Of a stretch of 64,000 nucleotides of DNA, positions 23,841 through 33,238 are shown piece by piece. A program made the translations under genes and the position numbers. This DNA is from Megaustenia siamemsis (Eukaryota; Mollusca; Gastropoda; Stylommatophora; Ariophantidae): positions 12,101,936-12,165,935 of the forward strand of contig JAVIAB010000160.1 of assembly GCA_032433765.1 (NCBI GenBank). Reading direction: 5' to 3'. Under the pieces are notes generated by a model. That model was given only the letters and a program-made list of their open reading frames with translations, was not told the origin of the DNA and searched no databases. The number at the start of each line of letters is the position of its first letter. The stretch's first letter is position 1.

Positions 23841-25360
23841 GATTTACCATTCCTAGTATCATCATCATCATCATGTACCCTGCCATTGGCGTAGGCGATC
23901 ATGTCCCTCCACAATCTTCTATCTACAGTGCATCGTATCAGTTCTGTTGTTGACTGATTTCCATGCCATGACACCAAGCTATCCAGTATTTTCTCTCTTT
24001 GTCGTCCCCGATCCCTCTTTCCTTTTATTTTGCCAGTTGTAACCAAGTATTCCAACTTTCCTCTTCTCATGATGTGCCCAAAAAATGTTGATTGCTTCTT
24101 TCTGATGTTTTTTAAGAGCTCCCTTTTTGTGTTGGCCTCTTTGAGAACTTCCTCATTGGTCTTTTTATCTGTCCAGGGAACTTTCAACATTCTTCTGAGA
24201 AATCCTATCTCTGTGGCCTCTAACCGTCTTTTCATTTGTTTGTATACTGTCCATGATTCGCTTCCATAGGTCAGAATTGGTTCTATATAGCACCTGTGAA
24301 CTCTCTTTCTCATTTTTATTGACATAGATTTGTTGCATAAGATATTTTTCATTTTCTGAAATGCTATTTTGGCCTGAGCTATTCTGCTTTTTATTTCTGT
24401 GGTGCATCTCCCATCTGATGTAATTATTGTGCCCAAGTATTTGAAACGTTGCACTTGTTTTAGATTTGTCTCGTTTATTTTTATACTGCTTGATGGTGAT
24501 GATTGTTTCTTCGATATAACCATTACTTCTGTTTTCTTACTATTCAGACTGAGACCTTTTTTGTTGCTTTCTTCTACTATTATGTCTATCATTTCTTGTA
24601 GTTCGTTCTTTGTCTCTGCTATTAAGACTGTGTCATCCGCATATCGCAAATTATTTATGTTGTGATCGTTGACTTCAATTCCTTTTTTGTCTACTATTGA
24701 TCTCATAATATATTCACTATAAAGTGAAAACAAGTCCGGTGACAGAACACATCCTTGTCTGACTCCTTGTTTTATATATTGGAATTGTCTTGTTTGTTTG
24801 TTAATTCGTATAGCTGCTGTTTGTTGCCAGTACATGTTTTTTATGATTCGCAGATCCTTGCCATCAATGTTTAATTTCTCCAGCATATTGATTATTTCCA
24901 CATGCTTTACTTTGTCAAATGCTTTCGTGTAGTCTATAAAGCACATATATAGATCTTTCTTTACCTCTTTAGATCTTTCTATTAATGTCCTTAAGATGTA
25001 TATTGCGTTATTGGTGCCCTTTCCTTCCACAAATCCACATTGTTCCTCACTTATTTCTGGTTTTATTTTGTTCCTTACACGTCTCATGATTATTCTTAGT
25101 AATATTTTAGTCATATGGCTCATGAGACTAATAGTGCGATGGTCTTCACAATCAGTGGCGCCTGACTTCTTCGGTATGGCTACAAAGATAGATTTTAGTA
25201 GATCCTCGGGTATGCGTCCAGTGTTATATATGTCATTGAGTAATTTTGTTATGACTCCCAACTCTCCTAATGCATTTATCTCTTCGATTGTTATATTGTC
25301 AGGACCTGGAGCTTTGCCTCTTTTCATGTGTTGAATTGCGTCCTCCACTTCACTCTGCAT
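23834..25360 (-). CDS. LINE A reverse transcriptase, open but truncated at the N terminus
   Basis: A continuous 508-codon frame. It opens with KAPGPDNIT near residue 16 (a hallmark just before the fingers of LINE reverse transcriptases), has FIDYTKAFD with the first catalytic Asp at 143, [11 protein letters not shown] at 201-211 and the YADD box at 240-243 with the other two Asp. The C-terminal region has the SESWTV, FGHIMRR and RGRQREKIL motifs seen in RTE/BovB-like elements. The frame continues upstream of the ATG to the truncation point at 25386, so this Met is internal to the original protein. At the other end it reads through the (GAT)n tail as Asp residues and ends in Maverick DNA. It has no endonuclease domain, so it is not autonomous. 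Confidence 0.9.
   Translation of the reverse strand: MQSEVEDAIQHMKRGKAPGPDNITIEEINALGELGVITKLLNDIYNTGRIPEDLLKSIFVAIPKKSGATDCEDHRTISLMSHMTKILLRIIMRRVRNKIKPEISEEQCGFVEGKGTNNAIYILRTLIERSKEVKKDLYMCFIDYTKAFDKVKHVEIINMLEKLNIDGKDLRIIKNMYWQQTAAIRINKQTRQFQYIKQGVRQGCVLSPDLFSLYSEYIMRSIVDKKGIEVNDHNINNLRYADDTVLIAETKNELQEMIDIIVEESNKKGLSLNSKKTEVMVISKKQSSPSSSIKINETNLKQVQRFKYLGTIITSDGRCTTEIKSRIAQAKIAFQKMKNILCNKSMSIKMRKRVHRCYIEPILTYGSESWTVYKQMKRRLEATEIGFLRRMLKVPWTDKKTNEEVLKEANTKRELLKNIRKKQSTFFGHIMRRGKLEYLVTTGKIKGKRDRGRQREKILDSLVSWHGNQSTTELIRCTVDRRLWRDMIAYANGRVHDDDDDTRNGKSC
23849..23859. repeat. Target-site duplication, left copy
   Basis: ATTCCTAGTAT occurs here and again at 25387-25397, flanking the LINE A insertion precisely. 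Confidence 0.85.
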
Positions 25361-25386
25361 TATTGGTGGTCCTGTGTCTTCATTAT
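23860..25386 (-). mobile_element. LINE A, 5'-truncated, inserted in the Maverick
   Basis: A non-LTR retrotransposon of about 1.5 kb in minus orientation, with an (ATC)n end (the GAT tail) at 23860 and an 11-bp ATTCCTAGTAT duplication on both sides. The 5' part, including the endonuclease, is missing, as expected of incomplete target-primed reverse transcription. It must be younger than the Maverick it interrupts. Fragments of the same family are at 5930-6356 and 61010-61155. Confidence 0.93.
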
Positions 25387-25397
25387 ATTCCTAGTAT
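25387..25397. repeat. Target-site duplication, right copy
   Basis: The second copy of ATTCCTAGTAT, at the truncated 5' end of LINE A. Confidence 0.85.
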
Positions 25398-25740
25398 AGA
25401 TATATTAATAACATTGAATACCAATCACAACAAGACTTAAAATACCTACTTTAATCACCATTTAAGAAAAAAAAAACGAAGGAATAATACACTCAACAAT
25501 GCTAACATACCTACTTTAAACACATCAATAAAATTGAATAACCTTTGATCGATAAGCCTTAACATACGATCTTTAAGAGAAAACAGAAAAAAAAATAAAT
25601 TCCAACTTATAGCTTAAAATATAATCTCAATCATATAGACTGAACAGTTGTATGAAAATAAGCTTCCTTGAATCAACAAAAACTTATAGCACGAAATCTC
25701 TCATGAGTCTAGTTTAAATATAATCTGGTAAAAAATGTAT
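25398..25740. other. AT-rich Maverick DNA without gene
   Basis: Short imperfect repeats of ACTTAAAATACCTACTTTAA-like and CATCAATAAAATTGAATA words are seen. This is where a polymerase gene would be expected in a complete element, but no polymerase motif is visible in any frame. Confidence 0.5.
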
Positions 25741-25741
25741 A

Positions 25742-25870
25742 AATTAACCAATCAGAGAAAGACTATGCCACCATCGACTGATATCGGGATTAACCAATCA
25801 GAGAAGATTATTACTATAGGAGGTGGAGCAAAGAAATGACTGACAGCTGGATTAACCAATCAGAGAAGAG
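25742..25870. promoter_or_regulatory. Three CCAAT-box repeats
   Basis: ATTAACCAATCAGAGAA occurs at about 25742, 25789 and 25850, spaced roughly 47 and 61 bp. The core AACCAATCAG fits the NF-Y (CCAAT-box) consensus. It lies between the leftward genes and the rightward gene train, so it may have driven transcription of one or both sides. Function is inferred. Confidence 0.45.
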
Positions 25871-25879
25871 CATTAGGTT

Positions 25880-26360
25880 AATACTGACCTCATTTTCCAC
25901 TTGAAATACTGTCGAGTCTGTTTCCTCTGTGAGGTTGAGAACTAGGGGTGGTGGTAAAATTTCATCATCTTCCGCATCATATGTAGTGGCTGTCGGGTCA
26001 GCGGTGAGTTACATGAACTCGAACTGACCCCTGCTGCAATCCCAGTCTCCGTAGCTTCTGCTTCGTTTATGTTACAAAGAACTTGGAGGGTGGTGCAGAG
26101 TCAGTTTCCTCCCAATTGATGTATTCCATTATTCGTTGGGTTATATGTTCTGCACACAAGAAGACCACATCCTCTTTCTTGAGCTCATGACATAAAATAT
26201 CGTTTATCTACGCGCTAAGGCACTCCTCAAACTCTAGAAAACATGAGTGAGGTAACTGGTTGTCATGTTTCACCTGACATCCTTTACAATAGTCGTATGG
26301 CTGATACTGTAAAATACACAGCACCTTGTCGAATAGGAGGTAAGGTCTGTTAGATGCCAT
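25880..26360 (-). pseudogene. Maverick Cys-rich early-arm protein, broken
   Basis: Minus-strand ATG at 26360 starts MASNRPYLLFDKVLCILQYQ and continues to a CKGC motif followed by a His/Cys pair (HSCF), ending at a stop at 26208. Immediately downstream another frame carries CHELKKEDVVFLCAEHIT, and further on there is an acidic stretch (DAEDDEILPPP), so the gene was probably about 150 residues and has at least two frameshifts. The clustered Cys/His residues suggest metal binding. I recognise the layout as a small gene next to the ATPase in this element class, but not its function. Confidence 0.5.
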
Positions 26361-26479
26361 TTTACGGAGATCTGTAAAACAAGAAAAACACATCACAAAC
26401 ATTTGGAAATGAACAGACAATTTAGTACATGATAAAAATGTTTAAAAAGTGATAATACCCCATAAAAGTTTCATAATTG
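26361..26479. promoter_or_regulatory. Divergent intergenic region
   Basis: This 119-bp gap separates the leftward Cys-rich gene (ATG at 26360) and the rightward ATPase gene (ATG at 26480). It is AT-rich and is the natural site for a bidirectional promoter. No clear TATA box is assigned. Confidence 0.35.
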
Positions 26480-27100
26480 ATGATGGACCCTCGGTGGAAA
26501 CACTCCTTCACAGCTCTGACAGCTGGTCCCACAGGTTGTGGAAAAACGGTTTTTGTTCAAAAGTTTCTACAGAATTTACAAGAGCTAGTTTTCCCGTACC
26601 CGAGGAAGTTGTATGGTGTTACGGGGCATGACAACCAATTTACGAGACTATGGAGAAAGTGAGATTTATCGAGGGTCTACCAGATATCGATAACTTGGAA
26701 GGGGGTTAGAAGAGAAGATTTATCATCCTCGATGACGTGATGTCAGAAACGGATGAGAGGGTAACAAAATTTTTCACCAAAACACAGTCATCACAGAGAC
26801 ATGAGCGTGATCTACATTGTTCAAAACCTTTCTGGAAAAAATAAGGAACATCGCAATATAAGCCTCAATACCAATTATATAGTGTTTTTCAAGAACCCGA
26901 GAGACGGATGTCGAATTACCAATCTGGCTAAGCAAATGTACCCGCGCCAAGTGGCCTACCTCCAAGTGGGTTTAAAGTCGTGGACTGTGTCTCCCAACTG
27001 TTATTTGTTGGTGGATCTTCGACAGGAAACACCGGATCATCTGAGACTGAGACCAAAGATATTCCCAGGGGAGAGACAAATCGTCTACGTTCCAAAGTAA
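26480..27100 (+). pseudogene. A32/FtsK-HerA-type DNA-packaging ATPase, broken
   Basis: The enzyme would pump the element's DNA into capsids. The first frame opens MMDPRWKHSFTAL (ATG 26480 or 26483) and has an intact Walker A, GPTGCGKT, at 26525-26548. A frameshift near 26590 moves to PEEVVWCYG, and a further frame change leads to the Walker B block IILDDVMSETDE at about 26722-26757, which is preceded in frame by a TAG at 26707. A last shift near 26800 opens the C-terminal part (27100 end) with VIYIVQNL, the sensor-like Gln-Asn motif, and FKNPRD. The full length would be about 205 residues, usual for the family. It is first in the rightward gene train. At least three disruptions make it non-functional. 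Confidence 0.88.
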
Positions 27101-27142
27101 CAGAATGGAAGACTCGCTTAAGCGACACGGTGAAATGTTGAA

Positions 27143-27407
27143 ATGTCTGCGCTCCGCCACACGCCGAGTGGTTTAAGAGCCATATTGAAAAAGGCCTCTC
27201 CCGAACTCATTCGCTTTTTGTGCGAGTGTTGTCATAACATACTAAATTAATGTTATACTCCCTCAGCGACAGAAGTGCGAGCTACGTCGACACAAGAACA
27301 AGCTGAGACTCCTCACTAAAAAGAAACCGACTCTTAAGCGGCGGAAAGCGATTCTACAAACTGATGGATTCATAGGTGCTTTGATAAAGCCTATATTACT
27401 ATATTAA
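27143..27407 (+). pseudogene. Small basic Maverick protein, broken
   Basis: ATG 27143 opens MSALRHTPSGLRAILKKASP and stops at a TAA near 27235. In another frame the DNA continues as an Arg/Lys-rich stretch (LRRHKNKLRLLTKKKPTLKR), then a hydrophobic end (GFIGALIKPILLY) and a stop at 27405-27407. Together this would be a protein of about 88 residues with a basic middle and hydrophobic tail, a type often found between the ATPase and capsid genes of these elements. The role is unknown; DNA binding or a membrane-active role are both possible. Confidence 0.5.
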
Positions 27408-27438
27408 GTGTTTTCGGTGGTGTATTAGGTGTGTAAAC

Positions 27439-27878
27439 ATGACCACAAAAATGATCCTGATGGATCCTCGTTTGCCCAGGGTCTGAAACAGACAACTACG
27501 TATACTCCAACTGAGGCGATCAGTGACAATTTGAGAGATTTAGACGATGAAATGCAACGTATCCTAAACCGCGATGATTTAGCCCCTGCTGATAAGGCCA
27601 GAGTGTACCAACATACTCTGCAACAGTATTTAACTAGAATGGAGCAGTATAAACGACGTCCTTTGGGATCAGTCGATCTCATTCAGCATAACTCGTCAAC
27701 AGAAAGAATACCTTCTCCTCCACCTTCAGTTGATGTGCAACCAGAACAAGCCAAGGTACCTGAAACTCTAAAGACAAGTGATGAAAACACTTCACGGCTA
27801 ACGTCGTATAAACTGAGATCCAAAATAAAAAAGTCCAAAATCCCAACACCGAAATGGGAAAGGTGGGGAAAATATTAA
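27439..27878 (+). pseudogene. Unrecognised Maverick protein upstream of integrase
   Basis: The main frame (27460-27878) contains an acidic, helix-prone segment LRDLDDEMQRILNRDDLAPA, a YQHTLQQYLTRMEQY segment that could form a coiled coil, a Pro-rich linker (PSPPPSVDVQP) and a basic end. The only ATG near the start (27439) is in another frame and soon hits a stop, so a frameshift around 27470 is likely. Its end overlaps the integrase start by about 25 bp. I do not recognise the family; the position suggests a virion or early protein. Confidence 0.5.
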
Positions 27879-28916
27879 GAAGTCATTACTTTGACCCTAG
27901 TCAACCAGGGTCGTATAGTTGTGCAAGAGCCTTGCAACGTAACACCAAAGTAGGAATTAAAGAGATCAATCGTTGGTTGAGCCACCAGGATACCCATAAC
28001 CTTTACAAACCGATTCGACATAAATTTGAAAGGCGTCCCATTATTACGAGTGGACCCCAACAACAATACCAAGCAGACCTAATCGATTTGAGACATTTGA
28101 AAAAAACACAATGATGGGTACTCCTATTTGGTTTCTTGTGTGGATGTTTTCAGTAAATTTGCATGGGCGGTCCCAATAAGAACAAAAACGGGGAAATTTT
28201 TAGTGGATGATAAAATATTTATTGATGGGAAACCTGCGAGTTTTCAAACCGACAAGGGGTCAGAGTTTCTGAACAGAACATTTAAGAAATTCCTCTCTGA
28301 CAACAATGTTAACTTTTTCACTACCCAGAACGAAGATATTAAGGCTGCTGTTGTGGAACGTTTTAACAGGACTCTGAAACAAAGGATGTGGAGATTTTTC
28401 ACGAAATCCAATCAACTTTGTTATGTCTATGTGCGATCCGCCCTACTTCGAAGCTATAATCATTCGTACCACAGAAGTATAAAAAATGGCACCGGTCGAC
28501 ATTAGCAGAGACAATCAAGAACAAGTGTGAAATGCGTTGTATAACAAATACAACCTGAAATTTGAAAGACCCCTGTTTAAGGCTGGTGATCGAGTTAGAC
28601 TGGTTGTGGGCAGAGCTAATATTAAAAAAGGTTATGCCCCAGCTTGGACGGAGGAACTCTTTACCATCAGTCAAGTAACTGAAACAAAACCCGTTACATA
28701 TGTGCTGAAAGGAGATAATGGCGATGAAATAGAGGGGTCATTCTACACACAAGAAATTCAAAAAGTCGGCGACAAGCACGAGTACAGGGTCGAGAGGGTT
28801 ATAACCCAACGCCATACGTCATTGGGCCGAAAAGAGAGTTTAGTCAGTGCTTTGGATATGATTCCTCATTCAACAGTTGGATACCGACCAAGGACATTGT
28901 CAGATACAAAAACTAG
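27854..28916 (+). pseudogene. Maverick DDE integrase with chromodomain-like tail, broken
   Basis: The retrovirus-like integrase would insert element DNA into chromosomes. ATG 27854 opens MGKVGKILRSHYFDPSQPGS; the core begins with QQQYQADLIDL (first catalytic Asp). After a frameshift near 28112 the core continues as SCVDVFSKFAWAVP, QTDKGSEF (second Asp) and AAVVERFNRTLKQ (Glu), with 34 residues between the last two, the D,D35E spacing. A second shift near 28490 and a TGA near 28530 precede the C-terminal domain FKAGDRVRL...APAWTEELF (SH3-like). A third shift near 28840 leads to FNSWIPTKDIV, which resembles the end of a chromodomain, with a stop at 28914-28916. All catalytic residues are preserved, but the reading frame is not. 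Confidence 0.9.
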
Positions 28917-28918
28917 AG

Positions 28919-29197
28919 ATGGTAGAAGAAGGTGAATCTTTTGAAGATCCTGTTTTGCGAACCCTGAACTCTGGTGAGGAGAGAACTTCGCTCTGGCCAG
29001 TTTTTGGGAAACTATTCCCCCGTTTAGAGATTGTCTTTATGTGTCAAATGGTGGTTATATATGTCGTTGTCGTGGTCTCGCTGTTCAATCTGTCCACTGA
29101 AAAGCCAGACGCGAAGGACGGAAAACTGTGGATAGTCCTACTGAACAGATGCTTGGGTTACATGCTCCCGAATCCAAAGTTGGAGACGAGAAGGTGA
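28919..29197 (+). CDS. Small membrane protein of the Maverick gene train
   Basis: An unbroken frame of 92 residues starts at the ATG 3 bases after the integrase stop. It has an acidic N terminus (MVEEGESFEDP), one strongly hydrophobic segment at about 36-57 (LEIVFMCQMVVIYVVVVVSL) that would span a membrane, and a basic C terminus. Spacing to the next gene is 10 bp, in line with the compact train. No family is recognised; the transmembrane prediction rests on composition only, and a frameshifted origin cannot be excluded. Confidence 0.45.
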   Translation: MVEEGESFEDPVLRTLNSGEERTSLWPVFGKLFPRLEIVFMCQMVVIYVVVVVSLFNLSTEKPDAKDGKLWIVLLNRCLGYMLPNPKLETRR

Positions 29198-29207
29198 ATC
29201 AAGGAAA

Positions 29208-29997
29208 ATGAGTTTTTATGTCACGTTACCCAGCAACGCCTCTATGGATATTTTTAAGGAAAATAACCCCGGCCACTTTTTCGTCAAACTTCCTCAGACC
29301 ATTGATATTTCAACACAATATGAGATTGCGCTGGTCGAGATACAGTTTCCTCTTAATTTTTTTAACGTGATGGAAGGTGACGTCTGGATTCGTTACGAAC
29401 CTCTCAGTAGCAACGAAATTCGTAGCATTAGATCTCCCTTCACCGTGACCCTGGCACCTGGGTTATACAAGATATCCGAAGCTTTTATTTATGCATTGAA
29501 TGCGTTGATCGAAAGAGAGGAGTTGAATGCGGGTGTAAAAGAGGCAAAAATGAGATTCCTTTACGCGAAGGAAGCGAATAAAGCTTCTTTAAACTCTACG
29601 AAAAAGGAGCCAGCGATACCATAAGCGATACTTTGAGAAATATCTTAGCCTTCCCCACGACATGCATATCAGACACGGCTCACTATATCCATAGCGTGTG
29701 TGAAATGGACTTGGCAAGTGTTGCGAAAAATCTCTACGTCTACTGTGATCTCGTTTCTCCCAGACCTGTTGGGATGTGATAGTACCCCTCCTCAGGAGTG
29801 TTGCTGTTCTCAACAAAAAGCACACCGCTGTGTTTCTGATCTACGACAAACCTCACTACGTCCCCCTGAGCAGATTTTCCTTTGACACTGTGGAAATCCT
29901 TTTAGCCAACGAACACGGAAAAACCATCTCATTTCCAAGTGGGACGTCGGTGCTAACGGTACACTTTCGAACGAGAAAACACATTGAGCTGCCATAA
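29208..29997 (+). pseudogene. Penton-like minor capsid protein, broken
   Basis: ATG 29208 opens MSFYVTLPSNASMDIFKENN and HFFVKLPQTIDI, the characteristic start of the minor capsid (penton-type, single jelly-roll) proteins of Maverick and adintovirus elements, which close the five-fold vertices. The first frame departs near 29550. A second frame over about 29650-29770 gives CISDTAHYIHSVCEMDLASV and YVYCDLVSP. A third from about 29776 carries LLRSVAVLNKK and ends at 29997 with a TAA. The intact length would be about 262 residues. There are at least two frameshifts. The stop codon overlaps the ATG of the next gene. Confidence 0.8.
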
Positions 29998-30460
29998 TGG
30001 TGAGACACACACACTTTCACCACAATGCCAGGTTATACGAATACTTTATTGTTGTCAGGCGGGTGATGGGATGCCTGTGTTTATAGGAGGTCGAAATCAA
30101 CGAGGACGAGGAATCGGTAGTTTCTTTGGTGGAATCGGGAGGGCTATTTTACCCTGGCTAAAAACAGGGGGTAAAGCCTTACTCAGAGAAGGCGTGGGGA
30201 CCGGTCTGCAGGTCGCGCAGGATGCCTTAGCTGACAGAAATATCGGCGACGCTTTCAAATCTCGAGCTAAGGAGGCCGGCATGCGGTTATTAGACGGGGC
30301 CGTAGACCACCTGACTGGTAACAACCAATCAGGAAGTGGTTTACGACGTCGAATCAGAAAGCGAGTCGGGAAGGCAGCACCACCTGGCCCACCCGTAAAG
30401 AAGAGAATAAACCATCAGCTAGAAGTTCCCCCTTCATTCTGCAAGCAAGAGGCGAACTAA
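29997..30460 (+). pseudogene. Gly/Arg-rich virion core protein (adenovirus pX/pVI-like), N terminus frameshifted
   Basis: The likely ATG at 29997 overlaps the previous stop (TAATG) and opens MVRHTHFHHN, but this frame stops near 30083. The main frame contains an inner Met at 30071 and reads GGRNQRGRGIGSFFGGIGR, then LPWLKTGGKALLREG, then a helical Ala/Lys-rich segment and a strongly basic end (LRRRIRKRVGKAAPP). Glycine-arginine starts and an amphipathic helix are typical of small core proteins that condense DNA or help membrane disruption in adenovirus-like virions. About 130-150 residues. One frameshift near 30060. Confidence 0.75.
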
Positions 30461-30490
30461 GCTGTCGGCACTGAAGGATATATTGGATTA

Positions 30491-31778
30491 ATGATGTCTC
30501 TCATTCACCCCAAGTCATGTGAATGTCTTCATTCTGGTTTTGATTTATTTAGCGTTCCACCGACTCAGACTGTCGTAGACGCGGGCCAATTTACTGAAAT
30601 TCGATCTCTTGCCTCGTTAGCGCATGGGGATCCCATCGAGTTTTTCATTTCTGGAAACACTGAAGAGTATCTAGATCTTTTCAACACGTTTTTACATCTG
30701 CGGGCCAGGATCACCCTACCCAATGGTGAAAGTTTACCGTTGGATGCCGAGGTAGGACCAGTCAACAATTATCTTCACAGTCTATTTTCTCAAGTCGACG
30801 TTCTCTGAATGCTACATTGATTACACTATCTGAGAATACCTATCCATTTAGAGTAGTGTTCGAGACTATACTAAACTATGGGGAGGATGCGAAAACGGGG
30901 CACTTGACGGCTGCTCTGTTCTACAAAGATACAGCAGGCCATCATTATGATATGCAGACTAACGAGGGATTTAAAATACGATGTGCCTTGATTTCGGGTA
31001 GTAAAGAGGTTGAAATGATGGGTCGTTTGCTCTTTGATCTCTTTGTGCAGGACCGTTATATGTTAAACTGAATGGATGTAAAGATTAAACTCACACCCTC
31101 TAAGGACGTGTTCAACATCATGGTTCAGGATAAGTCTGTGGTTTATAAAAGTGTAATCACTTATGCTGCCCTCGTGGTCAGGAAAGCTAAGCTAAATCCT
31201 GCAATTTCTCTGGCCCACGAAAAGGCTCTTTTAAGTGGGAATGCACGTTACCCAATCAAGCGGGTTACCCTCAAAACATTTGCCATTGCTCGTGGGATGT
31301 TTTCCCACAACCAAGACAATTTATTCCTCTCTCAAACGCCAACACGTATAGTGATAGGTCTGATTACCGCCACTGCTTTTAATGGAGTTTATAACATTAT
31401 TCCATTCAATTTTCAACACTTTGGTTTGAATTATATGAACCTGACGGTTGACGGAAGATGTGTATCCGGAAAGCCCCTAACTATCGACTTTGAAAACAAT
31501 CACTATGCGCGAGCCTTTTTGGTACAAATTTGGCCATGGGTTTGATTGGTAGAGATGCTGGAAATGGTATTGATTATCAACAGTTCAAGGAGGGCTTTTG
31601 TCTATTTGGTTTTGACCTCTCACCCAGTCTGCTAGATGGATCCCAGTTTGAGCTAGCCACGAGTGGACCCTTGTCGATAGAGCTCAAGTTCGCCGCTCCC
31701 ACGACAACTCCCCTACAAGTTATTGTCTACGCCGAGTTGGGTTCAGTACTGGAAGTGTCCAAGACAAGACTGTTCTAA
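30491..31778 (+). pseudogene. Maverick major capsid protein, broken
   Basis: The gene would encode about 428 residues forming the double jelly-roll hexon of the capsid. ATG 30491 or 30494 opens MSLIHPKSCECLHSGFDLFS, followed by PPTQTVVDAG and the block NYLHSLFSQVDV. A frameshift near 30805 leads to NTYPFRVVFETILNYG, an in-frame TGA at 31069-31071 interrupts before MDVKIKLTPSKDVF, and a frameshift at about 31535 precedes the end (FDLSPSLLDGSQFEL, stop 31776-31778). Segments such as YPIKRVTLKTF and NNHYARAF match the family often listed in animal genomes as F54H12.2-like. Three disruptions. Confidence 0.88.
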
Positions 31779-31799
31779 CAGACTACGCTATTTGAGAAA

Positions 31800-32284
31800 A
31801 TGAACACGGGGAATATTTACAGTCTCTTGATGTCCGATGTTTTCGTTCGCCGTTGCGCCCTTGTTAGTGTCCTCCCACGAAACCACTTACCACTCATCAT
31901 CGATCCAACCAAGACTGCAGCCTTTGTCGTAAACACTGACCCTGCCCACAAACCTGGTGAACACTGGGTGGCCATCTTTTACAACGGACTCGGAGAAATA
32001 GAGTATTTCGATTCCTACGGTTTACCTCCAAGGCATATTGGTATTTTAAACTTTATCGAGAGAATTCACATGTTCCATTCGTCTAAAACCCACGAGTGTT
32101 ACTAGACTTGTTTAGCAACACGTGTGGTCTATATTGTGTTTATTATAATATTTTAAAGTGTCGTGGTGCGAGCATTAACAGAATTATCATGCTCTTTTCA
32201 ACGAAACAACATATTAACGACCGTATCATTTATCGGTTGATGATACCATGGATGCATCGACTTCGCGGAACAATCTTCCCATGA
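31800..32284 (+). pseudogene. Adenain-like cysteine protease of the Maverick, broken
   Basis: The protease would mature capsid proteins. ATG 31800 opens MNTGNIYSLLMSDVFV. The catalytic His is H55 in GEHWVAIFYNG and the Asp is D71 in EYFDSYGLPP. The frame ends early at a TAG (32103-32105); the neighbouring frame carries the catalytic Cys at 32123 in NTCGLYCVYY and runs to a stop at 32284. A single frameshift near 32098 therefore separates His/Asp from Cys. Length about 161 residues, somewhat short for adenain but normal for Maverick proteases. Its last 160 bp are part of the terminal inverted repeat. Confidence 0.88.
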
Positions 32285-32411
32285 CTCATCAAAGATGGCG
32301 GCTCTCCGAACATGTCTCAACACGTCCGATAACGTATTGCATCAGTTACCATAAATATAACGTATTCCATTTTTACTATAAATAGACTGGCCACGCCCCC
32401 TTGATACATCA

Positions 32412-32419
32412 TATAAAGG
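32412..32419 (+). promoter_or_regulatory. TATA box in right terminal repeat, outward
   Basis: TATAAAGG followed by GCAGC is the counterpart of 23009-23016. No open frame of useful length follows, because the small gene present in the left copy is missing here. Confidence 0.45.
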
Positions 32420-32760
32420 GCAGCCGTTCTCAGTGCTACTATACACAGAAAGTCAGAGCCCTGCTACCTAGTGGTGTACTTTTTTCAGTTGTTTTGAATT
32501 CATATTTGTACTATTGAAATTATCATTGTTCAATTATAAATATTTGAATGTATAACATGTGTTGTCTACGTTGATGCATTAAAATAAATTTATGTTTCAT
32601 TGTGAAAATAAAATTATGTTTTATTGTCAAAAAAAAACATTATAAAAAGAGTATATTTGTTTTTTATTTGACTTGTTTTAATTTTTTTTATTTTAAACTT
32701 ATTTTGTTGTATTAAAATAAACAACAGTATAAAATCTACGATTAAAAAAAATAAGGTTCT

Positions 32761-32876
32761 ACTTACGGTTTGTAAAGAAATTTACTTGAACAGCCAAGCA
32801 CACTCTTGCTTGCGTTACAGCCAAGACACTCGTTGAAACTGCTTGTGAGACTTGGTGCTTGAATCTACTTATATAC
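32761..32876 (-). promoter_or_regulatory. Inward TATA box and splice donor in right terminal repeat
   Basis: On the minus strand TATATAAGT lies at about 32867-32875, and about 100 bp downstream the sequence ACCGTAAGTAGAA contains a consensus 5' splice site (GTAAGT at 32761-32766). This could be a promoter with a short non-coding leader exon firing into the element. It runs antisense to the late genes, so the intended acceptor would be in the leftward arm. Inference from motifs only. Confidence 0.25.
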
Positions 32877-33142
32877 AGTTCTAACCTCTTTGTTCGATCA
32901 AGTACTTTACATTACAACCGTATTAATTTCCCCTAAACATCTCACATTAAAACAACTGTCCAGTAAAATGACCCTGTTAAATGACACTCCAGCCGTTCAG
33001 ATGTTAAAAAGTCATTAAAAAGCACTCCTGGCCAGTCTCTTTGGCGCCAAGCCTTTGATGGTCGGCTAGCCGATAAATTTATTAGTGTGGTCACGGGCAA
33101 ACACTAGCGTTATCCTTTGAAATCCACGCGGGGAGAGCTCAG

Positions 33143-33238
33143 AGGTCACCACGAGAGATAACGCGACGAGAGGACCACCCCACCCGAGAGGTCAGAGGTC
33201 AGCGAGAGATAACGCGACGAGAGGTCAACGAGAGGTCA
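33143..33238 (+). repeat. Subterminal GAGGTCA cluster
   Basis: AGGTCA occurs at 33143, 33189, 33196, 33222 and 33233, mixed with CGACGAGAGG and CGAGAGATAACG words. Two copies one base apart (33189-33201) form a DR1 arrangement. Related GGTGACCTCTCGTC words are in the left terminal repeat at about 21685-21730. Subterminal short repeats are common in DNA transposons as protein-binding sites. Confidence 0.6.
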
